Notes: generated by a model from the letters alone, not told the origin. A stretch of 22,834 bases of DNA from JACKPD01 sp034003145 (GCA_034003145.1 JAVEZE010000019.1:1-22834); one strand, 5' to 3'; counted from the stretch's first letter, positions 15,510 to 21,723 are shown. A program made the numbers and translations.

Positions 15510-15561
15510 GCGGCGTCTTTTCTTCCCGGCCCCCAGCCTATTCCTCTTCGGCTTGACTTTC

Positions 15562-15734
15562 GCATAACGTTTTGTAGTTAAACGATGTTTTGCGGTTAAA
15601 TTATATAACTCTTTTACCTGCATTCTTTAACTGGAAAAGAATAAAACAGTATTTGTTTAGGGTTCATGATAGCAAAATATGCCGTCAGGCAAAGCGAGGT
15701 ACTCCGAGCGAAGCGCATTACCCTCTGTTCTCGG
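15562..15734 (-). repeat. attC-1 (attC of cassette B)
   Basis: Cassette strand (minus): R'' CCGAGAAC, one-base spacer A, L'' GAGGGTAATGCG, a long AT-rich terminal structure, a decayed L' (CGTTTAACTAC), spacer AAAAC, R' GTTATGCG. About 173 nt. R'' does not pair with R' of this site but does pair with the box at the other end of cassette B, as expected after recombination. Confidence 0.75.
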
Positions 15735-15752
15735 AAGTACCGCCCCTCTCTT

Positions 15753-15781
15753 CCAAGCCGTACGGCACCGCCAAGGCTTGG
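15753..15781. repeat. Tail hairpin of cassette B
   Basis: CCAAGCC / GGCTTGG stem enclosing a CGGCACCG loop, directly after the toxin stop. The same element follows the genes of cassettes C, F and G. There is no T run after it. Confidence 0.8.
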
Positions 15782-15784
15782 ATT

Positions 15785-16177
15785 TTATTTGTTGAATAAT
15801 ACCATAAATTCTTTAGGTGTTACTATAATCTTATCTTTTGGAAAATGTTTTTTGTTCCCTGTTACTAAATAGAAAACCTTTCCTGATTTTGCTACTTCAA
15901 AAAACTTTTTATCATCTTCGTCCTCAAATATTATTTTTAAAGGTTCTGCAACAACAAACTCCCCTTCATTTTTTATAAAATCTATAAATGTATTTACCCA
16001 TTCTTCTTCAAATCCAAACTTTTTTCTTCTTAAAACTTCACTATATTCTTTCAATATTCTATTATCATAATAAAATAATATCTTTCCATTTATTACTAAA
16101 TTTAATATTTGGGCAGGTATTCCGTCCGGATTTATCAAAGCAGAAATTATTACATTTGTATCGAGCACTATCTTCAT
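15785..16177 (-). CDS. PIN-domain toxin (COG1569-type)
   Basis: 130 residues. PIN-domain ribonuclease fold: VLDTNVIISAL with D6, ILKEYSEVL with E44, FEDEDDKKFFEVA with acidic residues 85-89, and LVTGNKKHF with Asn 108 where many PIN toxins have Asp. The first three acidic sites of the metal centre are therefore present and the fourth is a common Asn variant. It would act as a magnesium-dependent RNase whose activity is held off by the Phd-like partner. Its ATG overlaps the antitoxin stop by 4 nt (ATGA). It belongs to the PIN_3 'putative toxin' group rather than classical VapC. Confidence 0.88.
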   Translation of the reverse strand: MKIVLDTNVIISALINPDGIPAQILNLVINGKILFYYDNRILKEYSEVLRRKKFGFEEEWVNTFIDFIKNEGEFVVAEPLKIIFEDEDDKKFFEVAKSGKVFYLVTGNKKHFPKDKIIVTPKEFMVLFNK

Positions 16178-16461
16178 TTCTTTTTATTCTTCCTTACTTC
16201 CATTATTTCAGTATTAATATCTTCCAGGCTCATTTCATCATTTTTCATTGTTATTGATTTCTGCTGCATAAGCTTTATTACATTTATTGCTTTTGCTTTC
16301 CTGAATGCTGATACTGTTTCTTCCAATGTGCTGTCATTTAATGGGGTAAGGAGTGCTATAGGTTTTCCATTATTAGTAATAATCATTTCCTGCTCTTCTG
16401 GTAATCTTTTCCATATTTGAGCAGGTGAAGTTCTAAAATCTCTAACTGATATGAATTTCAT
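16174..16461 (-). CDS. Phd/YefM-family antitoxin
   Basis: 95 residues. The N-terminal Phd fold is MKFISVRDFRTSPAQIWKRL, then EEQEMIITNNGKPIALLTPL. The C-terminal half is charged and probably wraps around the PIN toxin encoded immediately downstream. GGAG lies 7 nt before the ATG. First gene of the pair, antitoxin before toxin. Confidence 0.88.
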   Translation of the reverse strand: MKFISVRDFRTSPAQIWKRLPEEQEMIITNNGKPIALLTPLNDSTLEETVSAFRKAKAINVIKLMQQKSITMKNDEMSLEDINTEIMEVRKNKKK

Positions 16462-16478
16462 ATTGATCTCCTATACAT

Positions 16479-16507
16479 ATAATACCTTATTGTCACTCAC
16501 TTGTCTA
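16479..16507 (-). promoter_or_regulatory. Promoter of the cassette B TA pair
   Basis: Minus strand TAGACA (16502-16507), 17 bp, TATTAT (16479-16484). It leaves a short leader with GGAG before the antitoxin ATG at 16461. Confidence 0.65.
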
Positions 16508-16560
16508 CATATGGTTATTCAACTTCTCTTATTTTCAATATATTAACTGGCTTTTTTCCC

Positions 16561-16587
16561 TCGCCCGTGGACCGGAGGTCCGGGCGA
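16561..16587. repeat. GC-rich leader hairpin of cassette B
   Basis: TCGCCCG / CGGGCGA stem with an inner GGACC / GGTCC alternative stem. Near-identical copies sit at the same place in cassettes C, F and G, between the attC R' box and the promoter. Confidence 0.9.
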
Positions 16588-16608
16588 TCGCATCTTGGAG
16601 CGGTATTT

Positions 16609-16787
16609 CGGAGAACGTTCTGAGGATAAGCGATGTTTTACGGCTAAAACCATAAAAATATCTTGTGCTTGATTAACAAAATATAAAAAAGGATAATTAT
16701 CAATTATTTTAAATTTCATATGATAGTAAAATATGCCGCAGGCCAAGCGAGGTATTCCGAGCGTAGCGCATTATCCTCTGTTCTCGG
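16609..16787 (-). repeat. attC-2 (attC of cassette C)
   Basis: About 178 nt. Cassette strand: R'' CCGAGAAC, A, L'' GAGGATAATGCG, long AT-rich apical part, L' CGCTTATCCTC, spacer AGAAC, R' GTTCTCCG. L'' and L' pair fully except for one extrahelical base, the feature integron integrases use to choose the strand. Confidence 0.85.
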
Positions 16788-16805
16788 AAGTACCGCCCCT
16801 CTCTT

Positions 16806-16834
16806 CCAAGCCGCACGGCACCGCCAAGGCTTGG
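16806..16834. repeat. Tail hairpin of cassette C
   Basis: CCAAGCC / GGCTTGG stem 6 bp after the VapC stop. Nearly identical to the element at 15753-15781. Confidence 0.85.
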
Positions 16835-16839
16835 GCGTC

Positions 16840-17217
16840 CTAAGGTTTAAACTTTTCTAGTTGAATGTTAGGGATAAATTTATAATGCTTATCATTTGCT
16901 GTTATTATAACATCTTTTGTCTGAATTCCTGTCGCGGCAATTATTGCATCTGATAATTCCATTGAATGGCTTAAAAAATAATCTTCTACAAAAAACATTG
17001 CTCTTGAAGATATTTCAGTATATATTTGCACTATTTCAACATCCCATTTTCTTATATGTTTCTGAAATACCAATAATTCTTTTTTATCTTTCATTCCTTG
17101 CACAATTTCCATGTAAGTTATTACTGACATTTTAAACGGGATATTTTTATATAATAATTCTTTTGCTTTTTCATTTCCTCTTAGATACCATATTATAACA
17201 TCTGTATCGATTATCAA
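16840..17217 (-). CDS. vapC: VapC-type PIN-domain toxin
   Basis: 125 residues. All four acidic residues of the PIN metal site are visible: D4 (IIDTDVIIWYL), E37 (TYMEIVQG), D90 (ELSDAIIAAT) and D109 (TANDKHY). VapC toxins are RNases that often cut initiator tRNA or rRNA; the target here is unknown. The start codon is TTG at 17217 (sequence TTTTGATA), overlapping the VapB stop by 4 nt. A rare start codon in a coupled arrangement would keep toxin output below antitoxin output. Confidence 0.9.
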   Translation of the reverse strand: MIIDTDVIIWYLRGNEKAKELLYKNIPFKMSVITYMEIVQGMKDKKELLVFQKHIRKWDVEIVQIYTEISSRAMFFVEDYFLSHSMELSDAIIAATGIQTKDVIITANDKHYKFIPNIQLEKFKP

Positions 17218-17459
17218 AACTTTCTTCCTTTTCTCATATTTCTAACATAGCTATCAACATTCTCAATATCTTCATGATCTTTCCATAATCCAAAAAGCTC
17301 TTCTTTTTCTTCCTCATTAATACTTTTGTTATGATTAGACATAGGAACTATTCTGGCTAATGCTTTCCCTCTAAAAGTTACCACAACTTCCTGTCCATGC
17401 GAGACTTTTTCAATAATTCTACCAGGTTTTATTCTGAGTTCTTTTGTACTTATTTCCAT
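17214..17459 (-). CDS. VapB/Phd-type antitoxin
   Basis: 81 residues. MEISTKELRIKPGRIIEKV followed by GQEVVVTFRGKALARIVPM is the N-terminal Phd-like DNA-binding fold. The remaining residues form a charged helix ending WKDHEDIENVDSYVRNMRKG that should bind the VapC encoded next. GAGG lies 8 nt before the ATG. Two copies of a GTGTATACT motif lie directly upstream as a probable operator. Confidence 0.88.
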   Translation of the reverse strand: MEISTKELRIKPGRIIEKVSHGQEVVVTFRGKALARIVPMSNHNKSINEEEKEELFGLWKDHEDIENVDSYVRNMRKGRKF

Positions 17460-17472
17460 AATTCAACCTCTT

Positions 17473-17517
17473 TAAGTATACACTTAACAGTATACACTTT
17501 AAAGACGAAATCTACAA
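17473..17517 (-). promoter_or_regulatory. Promoter and repeated operator of vapBC
   Basis: Minus strand TTGTAG (17512-17517), 17 bp, TATACT (17489-17494). The motif GTGTATACT occurs twice with a 14-bp offset, the first copy containing the -10 box, and TTAAGT/ACTTAA arms flank the second. It is a likely autorepression site for VapB/VapC. Confidence 0.72.
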
Positions 17518-17731
17518 TATATTTTTTTAATTTCAATATAATTTATAGAGATTTATCTGAGAATCATCCACTTTATTAAAACCAATCCAAAGGTTTATTT
17601 ACCTTTTAAAGCTAATAATATTTATTTAACATTATTTAAATTGGATTAATTATTCTACTTTTTACTATTCCTTTAATGCTGATAATATACCTTTAGTTAA
17701 AAACTAAACATAAATGTTTGCCTGTATTCCC

Positions 17732-17758
17732 TCGCCCGTGGGCCAGAGGTCCGGGCGA
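17732..17758. repeat. GC-rich leader hairpin of cassette C
   Basis: TCGCCCG / CGGGCGA stem, loop GTGGGCCAGAGGTC-like. Same element as at 16561, 21442 and 22775. Confidence 0.9.
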
Positions 17759-17779
17759 TTTCTTCTTGGGGCGGTATTT

Positions 17780-17875
17780 CGGAGAACGTTCCGCGGCTAT
17801 ATGAAGTTTTTGCGGAACGGAGTGTAGCAAAAATTTGAGTGGAGCGTAGCGGAACTATATAGTCGCTGTTATCTG
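17780..17875 (-). repeat. attC-3 (attC of cassette D)
   Basis: The most compact site, about 95 nt. Cassette strand: R'' CAGATAAC, A, L'' GCGACTATATAG, a GC-containing apical hairpin, L' CATATAGCCGC, spacer GGAAC, R' GTTCTCCG. Confidence 0.85.
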
Positions 17876-17991
17876 ATGTGCTGTGCCACTTTCTGTCTTG
17901 TTATAGGCGAGAAAACCGCACTTTTCCTAATTTGCTTATCGTTTAAGGTCAACACATGCAACCACTTCTTTACAATCGACCAATTTTTACT

Positions 17992-18468
17992 CTAAAAAAT
18001 TTTCTTCACCCAGTTTGCGGCACGCTCTATCTCTCCTTCTTTTAGCGGACCTTCTACATCGTCAACAAAGAATCCCACAGGAGAAGCAACAATATCTCCT
18101 CCTTTTTTCTTGAGTCTTTCAGCTATAGAATTTGAAGCATAACCAAATATATTCACAAGGAGGGGCAACATAAAAAAAGATGATTTTATTTTCACCATAG
18201 TAAACCTGGTATCAAATGTGGCTACCTTGACGCCTTTTAAACTGTTTTTAGGAATTCTTTTCAGAAAATCTGTTATCGCTTTTGTGGGTTTAAATGCTCT
18301 GGTGGGTGAACCGATGATGAGTATATCTAAACCCTTTAAAATTTCCTGCTTCACATCACTTATCCGGATTATTTTAATGTCATTTGGGGAATCAAGAGCT
18401 TTGCTAATGGCTTGAGCTATTTGTTCTGTATTGTCAAAAACCGAATCGTAAATTATCAATACTTTCAT
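17992..18468 (-). CDS. Flavodoxin-like FMN protein
   Basis: 158 residues. The flavodoxin fold begins MKVLIIYDSVFDNTEQIA, where YDSVFDNTE is the phosphate-binding loop for FMN. IIGSPTRAFKPT near 51-62 is the second FMN-contact loop, and ATFDTRF near 83-89 the third region. Length fits short-chain flavodoxins. It could carry electrons or act as a quinone or flavin reductase. Encoded immediately downstream of, and overlapping by 4 nt, a six-helix membrane protein; the two are probably made together and may form a membrane-linked redox pair (inference). Confidence 0.88.
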   Translation of the reverse strand: MKVLIIYDSVFDNTEQIAQAISKALDSPNDIKIIRISDVKQEILKGLDILIIGSPTRAFKPTKAITDFLKRIPKNSLKGVKVATFDTRFTMVKIKSSFFMLPLLVNIFGYASNSIAERLKKKGGDIVASPVGFFVDDVEGPLKEGEIERAANWVKKIF

Positions 18469-19277
18469 TTAGATATACCCCCAATACGATTCGCCTCTTC
18501 TTTCGAGAGAACTCTGTCTTCTCGTTTAAAAAAAACGCTGAGCAATATTCCTGAAACGATCAGAGTAATCCAATCTATAACGATAGCAAATACCTCATAT
18601 CTGTATTCGAGCTCACTTCTGTAAATCAGAGCGAAGAGGAATAGTGATCCGATTACCATAACAGAACTTATGAAAAATATGTTTCGTATTACATGCTCAA
18701 GCCTATTACGCCTGCTGAACGTGAAGGCGATAAAAAGAAAAGCCACACCCATCATCAAATAGCCAACATCTTCTAGAGCAATGAAGATTCCATGCGGATT
18801 GTATTGGGAAAATAGAGAGAGACCCTCGAGTTCACTCTTCAAAAGACTGGGTTGCATAACGGCAATTTGAATGAAATAGTTTATTATATGTGTAGTTGAA
18901 GAGAGTAAAGCAAAAGACAATCCAAGATGACTGAATATTTTCTTGTCTTCTGCAGAATAGTAGTGTATACAAGTAACCAGCACAACGAACAGCAATGCCA
19001 TCAGAAATGTCGGATACATCCAGATGTATTCAATCGGCACAAAGTCCGCAACATCTGTATAAGGATAATCAATACAAGATTCCACAATACCCATTTCCAC
19101 GAAAGGTTGGCAATTTGGTCCCGACCTCGCAGGAGCAGTTGTGATTGCGATAATAAAAGCCGAAGCTGTAGTATTTGCAATGAGTATAGCAACCCAGAAT
19201 CCAAGCCGACATGCAGACTTTTTGACTGAGGCCAAAGTTTTGGTACTGGCAACCTGATTTTTTTCTAAAATAGTCAT
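18465..19277 (-). CDS. Six-helix membrane protein of unknown function (DUF4386-like topology)
   Basis: 270 residues with six hydrophobic segments near 30-50, 84-105, 117-138, 168-190, 198-219 and 228-250. A loop of about 33 residues after the first helix holds two cysteines (NCQPF and SCIDYP), which could form a disulfide on the outer side. The shape resembles DUF4386-type proteins, but I cannot name the family firmly. AGGAGG is 8 nt before the ATG, the best ribosome site in the array. It is translationally coupled to the flavodoxin gene (ATGA overlap). Confidence 0.75.
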   Translation of the reverse strand: MTILEKNQVASTKTLASVKKSACRLGFWVAILIANTTASAFIIAITTAPARSGPNCQPFVEMGIVESCIDYPYTDVADFVPIEYIWMYPTFLMALLFVVLVTCIHYYSAEDKKIFSHLGLSFALLSSTTHIINYFIQIAVMQPSLLKSELEGLSLFSQYNPHGIFIALEDVGYLMMGVAFLFIAFTFSRRNRLEHVIRNIFFISSVMVIGSLFLFALIYRSELEYRYEVFAIVIDWITLIVSGILLSVFFKREDRVLSKEEANRIGGISK

Positions 19278-19317
19278 TTAATTCCTCCTTTTTTTGCCTT
19301 TCTTAGGCACAGCATTT

Positions 19318-19562
19318 CAGATAACGTCCTGAGGATAAGCGATGTTTTGCTAAAACCTATTTCAATGTAATAGTCTTGGGAAATATTTTCAATTAGAATA
19401 AAACAGAACATTAACTGTTTTAATGATAGCAAAATATGCCGGAGGCCGGCGAACCCCGGAGGCGTTAAAACCACGAAGGCGAGACAGTACAGCCAAAGGC
19501 TGTATAGCCGCAGTGGTTTTTAGCCGTAGGGGTGAAGCCGCGTTTTAACAGCTGTTATACGC
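19318..19562 (-). repeat. attC-4 (attC of cassette E), long and chimeric
   Basis: About 245 nt. Cassette strand: R'' GCGTATAAC, A, L'' GCTGTTAAAACG. At the far end are L' CGCTTATCCTC, spacer AGGAC and R' GTTATCTG. L'' and L' do not match each other; L' is the type seen in attC-2, so the site appears to be two attC halves joined. Inside lies a further large inverted repeat (see 19444-19537). Confidence 0.7.
19444..19537. repeat. Large imperfect hairpin inside attC-4
   Basis: Left arm modules GGC, ACCCC, GGC, AAAACCAC pair with GTGGTTTT, GCC, GGGGT, GCC on the right. Within it is a perfect TACAGCC-AAA-GGCTGTA hairpin. Confidence 0.7.
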
Positions 19563-19688
19563 TGAAAGCTCGCTTCCTCAAGTTAGCCATGGACGGCGAA
19601 CTTGACTGAAATAATTCAATTGATAGCACAATAAATTAACGGGAAAGCACAAACTGGATTGTTTCCACCTTCTTCCATTCATCCCTAG

Positions 19689-19925
19689 CTATATCTTTTT
19701 TTGCATTCTTCCTTCTAGTCGTTCTGCAAGCCATATTTTAATTATTGACTGCCGGGTTACTCCAAGCCGGCCTGCTTCCTTATCCAAAGATTTTATCATC
19801 CACTCGGGAAAATCTACATTTACTCTTCTCTGTTCCTGAAGTACTCTTTTTCCACTTTTAATATCTAAATCTTTTATTATGCTTTCCCCACTTTCAAACT
19901 TTTTATCAAAATCAGATGCTTTCAT
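19689..19925 (-). CDS. brnA: BrnA-like CopG/RHH antitoxin
   Basis: 78 residues. An N-terminal flexible part (DFDKKFESGESIIKDLD) precedes the C-terminal ribbon-helix-helix RRVNVDFPEWMIKSLDKEAGRLGVTRQSIIKIWLAERL, the arrangement of BrnA-type antitoxins. It would neutralise the BrnT RNase and bind its promoter. Its ATG lies inside the end of the brnT gene (14-nt overlap), so the two are translationally coupled, toxin first. Confidence 0.85.
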   Translation of the reverse strand: MKASDFDKKFESGESIIKDLDIKSGKRVLQEQRRVNVDFPEWMIKSLDKEAGRLGVTRQSIIKIWLAERLEGRMQKKI

Positions 19926-20178
19926 ACAACTCTATCTCCTCATTTCTTGACCTTCTCACTGATATAATCCTGATGTTTTCTTTTCTATAAGTAATTACTC
20001 CTGACCAATATTTCTCTTCAATTTTACCTATTACAATAAATCTCTTTTCATCCTGGGTAATAGCTGGAATTTCAAGCAATTCAGGATCTTCCCAGAGCTT
20101 CTGTGCTTCTATGAAGTCAATTCCATGTTTCGCTGAATTTATTTTACTCTTTTCTTCATCGTATTCAAAGAGATTCAT
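19912..20178 (-). CDS. brnT: BrnT-family ribonuclease toxin (DUF497)
   Basis: 88 residues from the chosen ATG at 20178. Signature: MNLFEYDEEKSKINSAKHGIDFIEAQ, DPELLEIP, RFIVIGKI and NIRIISVRRSRNEE, matching BrnT (Glu/Asp-rich start, HGI/VDF, IRIIS-RRA region). An in-frame ATG ten codons upstream (20208) overlaps the -35 box and so cannot be transcribed from this promoter; this decides the start. The -10 box then ends 6 nt before the ATG, so the mRNA is probably leaderless, like the toxin of cassette A. Confidence 0.88.
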   Translation of the reverse strand: MNLFEYDEEKSKINSAKHGIDFIEAQKLWEDPELLEIPAITQDEKRFIVIGKIEEKYWSGVITYRKENIRIISVRRSRNEEIELYESI

Positions 20179-20184
20179 AATATA

Positions 20185-20213
20185 ATTATTATACCTTTTA
20201 TATACCATGTCAA
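20185..20213 (-). promoter_or_regulatory. Promoter of brnTA
   Basis: Minus strand TTGACA (20208-20213), 17 bp, AATAAT (20185-20190). Predicted start of transcription is at or next to the ATG at 20178. An alternative TATAAT lies only 14 bp from the -35 box. AT-rich palindromic sequence (ATAATTAT) overlaps the -10 region. Confidence 0.6.
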
Positions 20214-20284
20214 GAGCCGTTTTATTACTTTAAAGTAGCAGTTTTTAAAGATATAATTATCACTTTCTGTTTCAATTAATTATT

Positions 20285-20305
20285 GCTCGGGCAGGACGCC
20301 CGAGC
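20285..20305. repeat. GC-rich leader hairpin of cassette E
   Basis: Perfect 8-bp stem GCTCGGGC-AGGAC-GCCCGAGC. Different sequence but same position as the leader hairpins of the other TA cassettes. Confidence 0.85.
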
Positions 20306-20330
20306 TCGTCTCTTCTCTTGCTAGCTTTTT

Positions 20331-20486
20331 GCGTATAACGTCCCGCGAATGACCGAAGTTGCCGATGGTGTTTTTAACTCTAAAAGTTTATACTCTATTC
20401 CATTATTTTTAACATGTATTATTTCGGCAATTTGGGTGAAGGCTGCTTCCTTAGAGACAGCCGGAACCGGTCATTCGCTGTTATGC
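20331..20486 (-). repeat. attC-5 (attC of cassette F)
   Basis: About 156 nt. Cassette strand: R'' GAGCATAAC, A, L'' GCGAATGACCG, apical part, L' CGGTCATTCGC, spacer GGGAC, R' GTTATACGC. The L'' and L' arms are fully complementary over 11 nt, the cleanest attC stem of the array. Confidence 0.88.
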
Positions 20487-20508
20487 TCCAGTACCAGCCG
20501 CTTCTTGT

Positions 20509-20536
20509 CCAAGCCGCACGGCAACGCCAAGGCTGG
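20509..20536. repeat. Tail hairpin of cassette F
   Basis: CCAAGCC / GGCTGG stem with one bulge, same family as at 15753, 16806 and 21686. It lies about 110 bp after the antitoxin stop, further from the gene than in the other cassettes. Confidence 0.7.
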
Positions 20537-20644
20537 ACTTCTTTTCTTTTTTTAGGATTTTCTTATTTCGTATTGATATCTGTTCAAATGAAAAAATGTT
20601 TTTCAGTGCCTTCCGGAGAAATCTATTGTTGTAAGAAAATATGG

Positions 20645-20914
20645 TCAGATTTTTTCAATATTTATTTTATAGCCAAGAGAATTGAGTACACTTGAAAAAG
20701 TTTTGTAATTAATTTTTTCTGCATTTTTACTTCTGATTTTTTGAATTATTGTTGGAGACACACCAGCTTTTTTTGCTAATGCTCTTACAGAAAGATTCTC
20801 TTGATCCATTTTTTCGAGAACAAATTCAGAAAGAAGAAAATCCGCATATTCCCTATCAAACTTTTCACGTTCTTTGGGATCATTATTTATATATTTATCA
20901 AAAGTTGTTTCCAT
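20645..20914 (-). CDS. XRE-family HTH antitoxin
   Basis: 89 residues. A helical N-terminus (FDREYADFLLSEFVLEKM) is followed by a helix-turn-helix: LSVRALAKKAGVSPTIIQKIRS near 41-62, typical of Cro/C1-type repressors that serve as HigA-like antitoxins. It would repress its operon through the inverted repeat at 21290-21313. It starts 4 nt after the toxin stop, with GGAAGG about 6 nt before the ATG. Order toxin then antitoxin, as in higBA. Confidence 0.88.
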   Translation of the reverse strand: METTFDKYINNDPKEREKFDREYADFLLSEFVLEKMDQENLSVRALAKKAGVSPTIIQKIRSKNAEKINYKTFSSVLNSLGYKINIEKI

Positions 20915-20918
20915 TTTT

Positions 20919-21284
20919 CTACCTTCCTTGTTTGTAATCTTCCATTGCTTTTATACTTTTTTCTTTTTCCTTCTTTGGTAGCTTATCAGTCCGTTTACTG
21001 AAACCATTTGTAATTATTATCTTTTTCCCCTTCATGAAGAAGCATAAATATCGATCTGGTTGTGGTTTGAATGCATATATTTCATTTCCCTCATTTCTGA
21101 ATTTGGTTATATCCATAATCTTACCAAATTCAGCTATTCGCTTTACCAAGACAAAGAATTTTCGCTTTTGTGCTTGACTTGTCGATTTAAAAAACTCAAA
21201 AGCTTGACTATAACCTGTTGAATCATAATACCATTCAATAGTAAAACATTGTCCTGTATAAACAATACAATCTTGTTTATCCAC
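20919..21284 (-). CDS. HigB/RelE-superfamily toxin (phage Gp49-like)
   Basis: 121 residues. The RelE/ParE-fold core is SQAQKRKFFVLVKRIAEFGKI, then DITKFRNEGNEIYAFKPQPDRYLCFF, then KIIITNGFSKRTDKLPKKEKEKSIKAMEDY, with the last part (GFSKRTDKLP...I..A) the hallmark of HigB/Gp49 mRNA interferases. The start codon is GTG at 21284. It lies only 5 nt after the -10 box, so the transcript would begin at the start codon. No other plausible start occurs before residue 57. Confidence 0.88.
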   Translation of the reverse strand: MDKQDCIVYTGQCFTIEWYYDSTGYSQAFEFFKSTSQAQKRKFFVLVKRIAEFGKIMDITKFRNEGNEIYAFKPQPDRYLCFFMKGKKIIITNGFSKRTDKLPKKEKEKSIKAMEDYKQGR

Positions 21285-21289
21285 TCTTT

Positions 21290-21318
21290 AATGTACCACT
21301 TTTATGGCACATTGTCAA
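21290..21318 (-). promoter_or_regulatory. Promoter and operator of the HigB/XRE pair
   Basis: Minus strand TTGACA (21313-21318), 17 bp, TACATT (21290-21295). The inverted repeat AATGTGCCA / TGGTACATT (21290-21313, 8 of 9 matching) covers the spacer and -10 box, fitting an HTH repressor. Confidence 0.75.
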
Positions 21319-21441
21319 ATCAATTTTACAACATTAGTTTATAATATAGTTTCTCAATTTTTAAATGAATTATTTAAAGAACATTTATTATATTTTTCAG
21401 ATAAATTGTTCACATAAGTTATATTAATTTACCGCATATCC

Positions 21442-21468
21442 TCGCCCGTTGGCCGGAGGTCCGGGCGA
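21442..21468. repeat. GC-rich leader hairpin of cassette F
   Basis: TCGCCCG / CGGGCGA stem, same element as in cassettes B, C and G. Confidence 0.9.
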
Positions 21469-21491
21469 TTGCATCTTGCGGCTGGTATTGA

Positions 21492-21668
21492 GCATAACGT
21501 CCGTCCCGCGGGTAAAAGATGTTTTGCGGCTAAAACTAAAATACTCATTTGTCTATTTTTGAAACTTGAAAAGAACATAACAAGAATTATTCTGGTTTCA
21601 TAAAAGCAAAATATGGCGAAGCCCAAGCGATGTACTCCGAGCGCAGCTTCTTACCCGCTGTTATAGGC
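21492..21668 (-). repeat. attC-6 (attC of cassette G)
   Basis: About 177 nt. Cassette strand: R'' GCCTATAAC, A, L'' GCGGGTAAGAAG, AT-rich apical part, L' CTTTTACCCGC, an enlarged 9-nt spacer GGGACGGAC, R' GTTATGCTC. The L arms pair with one extrahelical base. Confidence 0.88.
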
Positions 21669-21685
21669 ACGTACCTCCGCGTCTT

Positions 21686-21714
21686 CCAGCCCGCACGGCA
21701 CCGCCAAGGGCTGG
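21686..21714. repeat. Tail hairpin of cassette G
   Basis: CCAGCCC / GGGCTGG stem, 10 bp after the YoeB stop. The arm change from CCAAGCC is compensated on the other side, so the stem rather than the sequence is kept. Confidence 0.85.
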
Positions 21715-21723
21715 GTGTCCTTT

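Larger units (their letters stand above)
14589..15567 (-). mobile_element. Cassette A (BrnT-like/CopG TA), outermost, attC not found
   Basis: The right boundary is the R box of attC-1 (crossover at 15567/15568). The left boundary is uncertain; the start given is simply the edge of the palindrome. The 5' end (minus strand GTTATGCGAAA) has the same AA at positions 10-11 as all other cassettes, so this was a genuine cassette. Its matching 3' terminal repeat is missing, which suggests truncation, perhaps by the IS66 event. Confidence 0.55.
15568..16615 (-). mobile_element. Cassette B (PIN toxin / Phd antitoxin)
   Basis: 1048 bp between G/TT crossover points. Terminal inverted repeats: 16597-16616 (right) and 15727-15746 (left), about 17 of 20 matching. 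In order on the minus strand it contains the leader hairpin, promoter, antitoxin, toxin, tail hairpin and attC-1. Confidence 0.8.
16616..17786 (-). mobile_element. Cassette C (VapBC)
   Basis: 1171 bp. Terminal inverted repeats 17768-17787 and 16780-16799 match at 18 of 20. It holds the leader hairpin, promoter, vapB-like and vapC-like genes, tail hairpin and attC-2. Confidence 0.82.
17460..17991. other. Gene-free stretch around attC-3
   Basis: From right to left in cassette order it holds the 3' tail of cassette D (17876-17991, with no tail hairpin), attC-3, the leader hairpin of cassette C, about 210 bp of AT-rich sequence without features, and the vapBC promoter. Confidence 0.6.
17787..19324 (-). 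mobile_element. Cassette D (flavodoxin + membrane protein)
   Basis: 1538 bp, the largest cassette of the array and the only one without a TA pair. Terminal inverted repeats 19306-19325 and 17868-17887 match at 18 of 20 bases. No leader hairpin, no tail hairpin and no clear promoter: only 40 bp separate the R box region from the first start codon. Confidence 0.82.
19325..20338 (-). mobile_element. Cassette E (BrnT/BrnA)
   Basis: 1014 bp. Terminal inverted repeats 20320-20339 and 19554-19573 share GTTATACGC and AAAGCT with a 2-nt mismatch at positions 10-11. It has its own type of leader hairpin (20285-20305) and no tail hairpin. Confidence 0.82.
20339..21497 (-). mobile_element. Cassette F (HigB/XRE TA)
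   Basis: 1159 bp. Terminal inverted repeats 21479-21498 and 20480-20500 share GTTATGCTC and TACCAGCCG with a short central mismatch. It has leader and tail hairpins of the common type. Confidence 0.82.

Noticed and set aside
15590..15872. Short open frames inside attC-1 and similar ones inside the other attC sites (16543-16746, 20349-20695, 21429-21626)
   Set aside because: They run through hairpin arms and recombination-site sequence, lack ribosome sites and resemble no protein.
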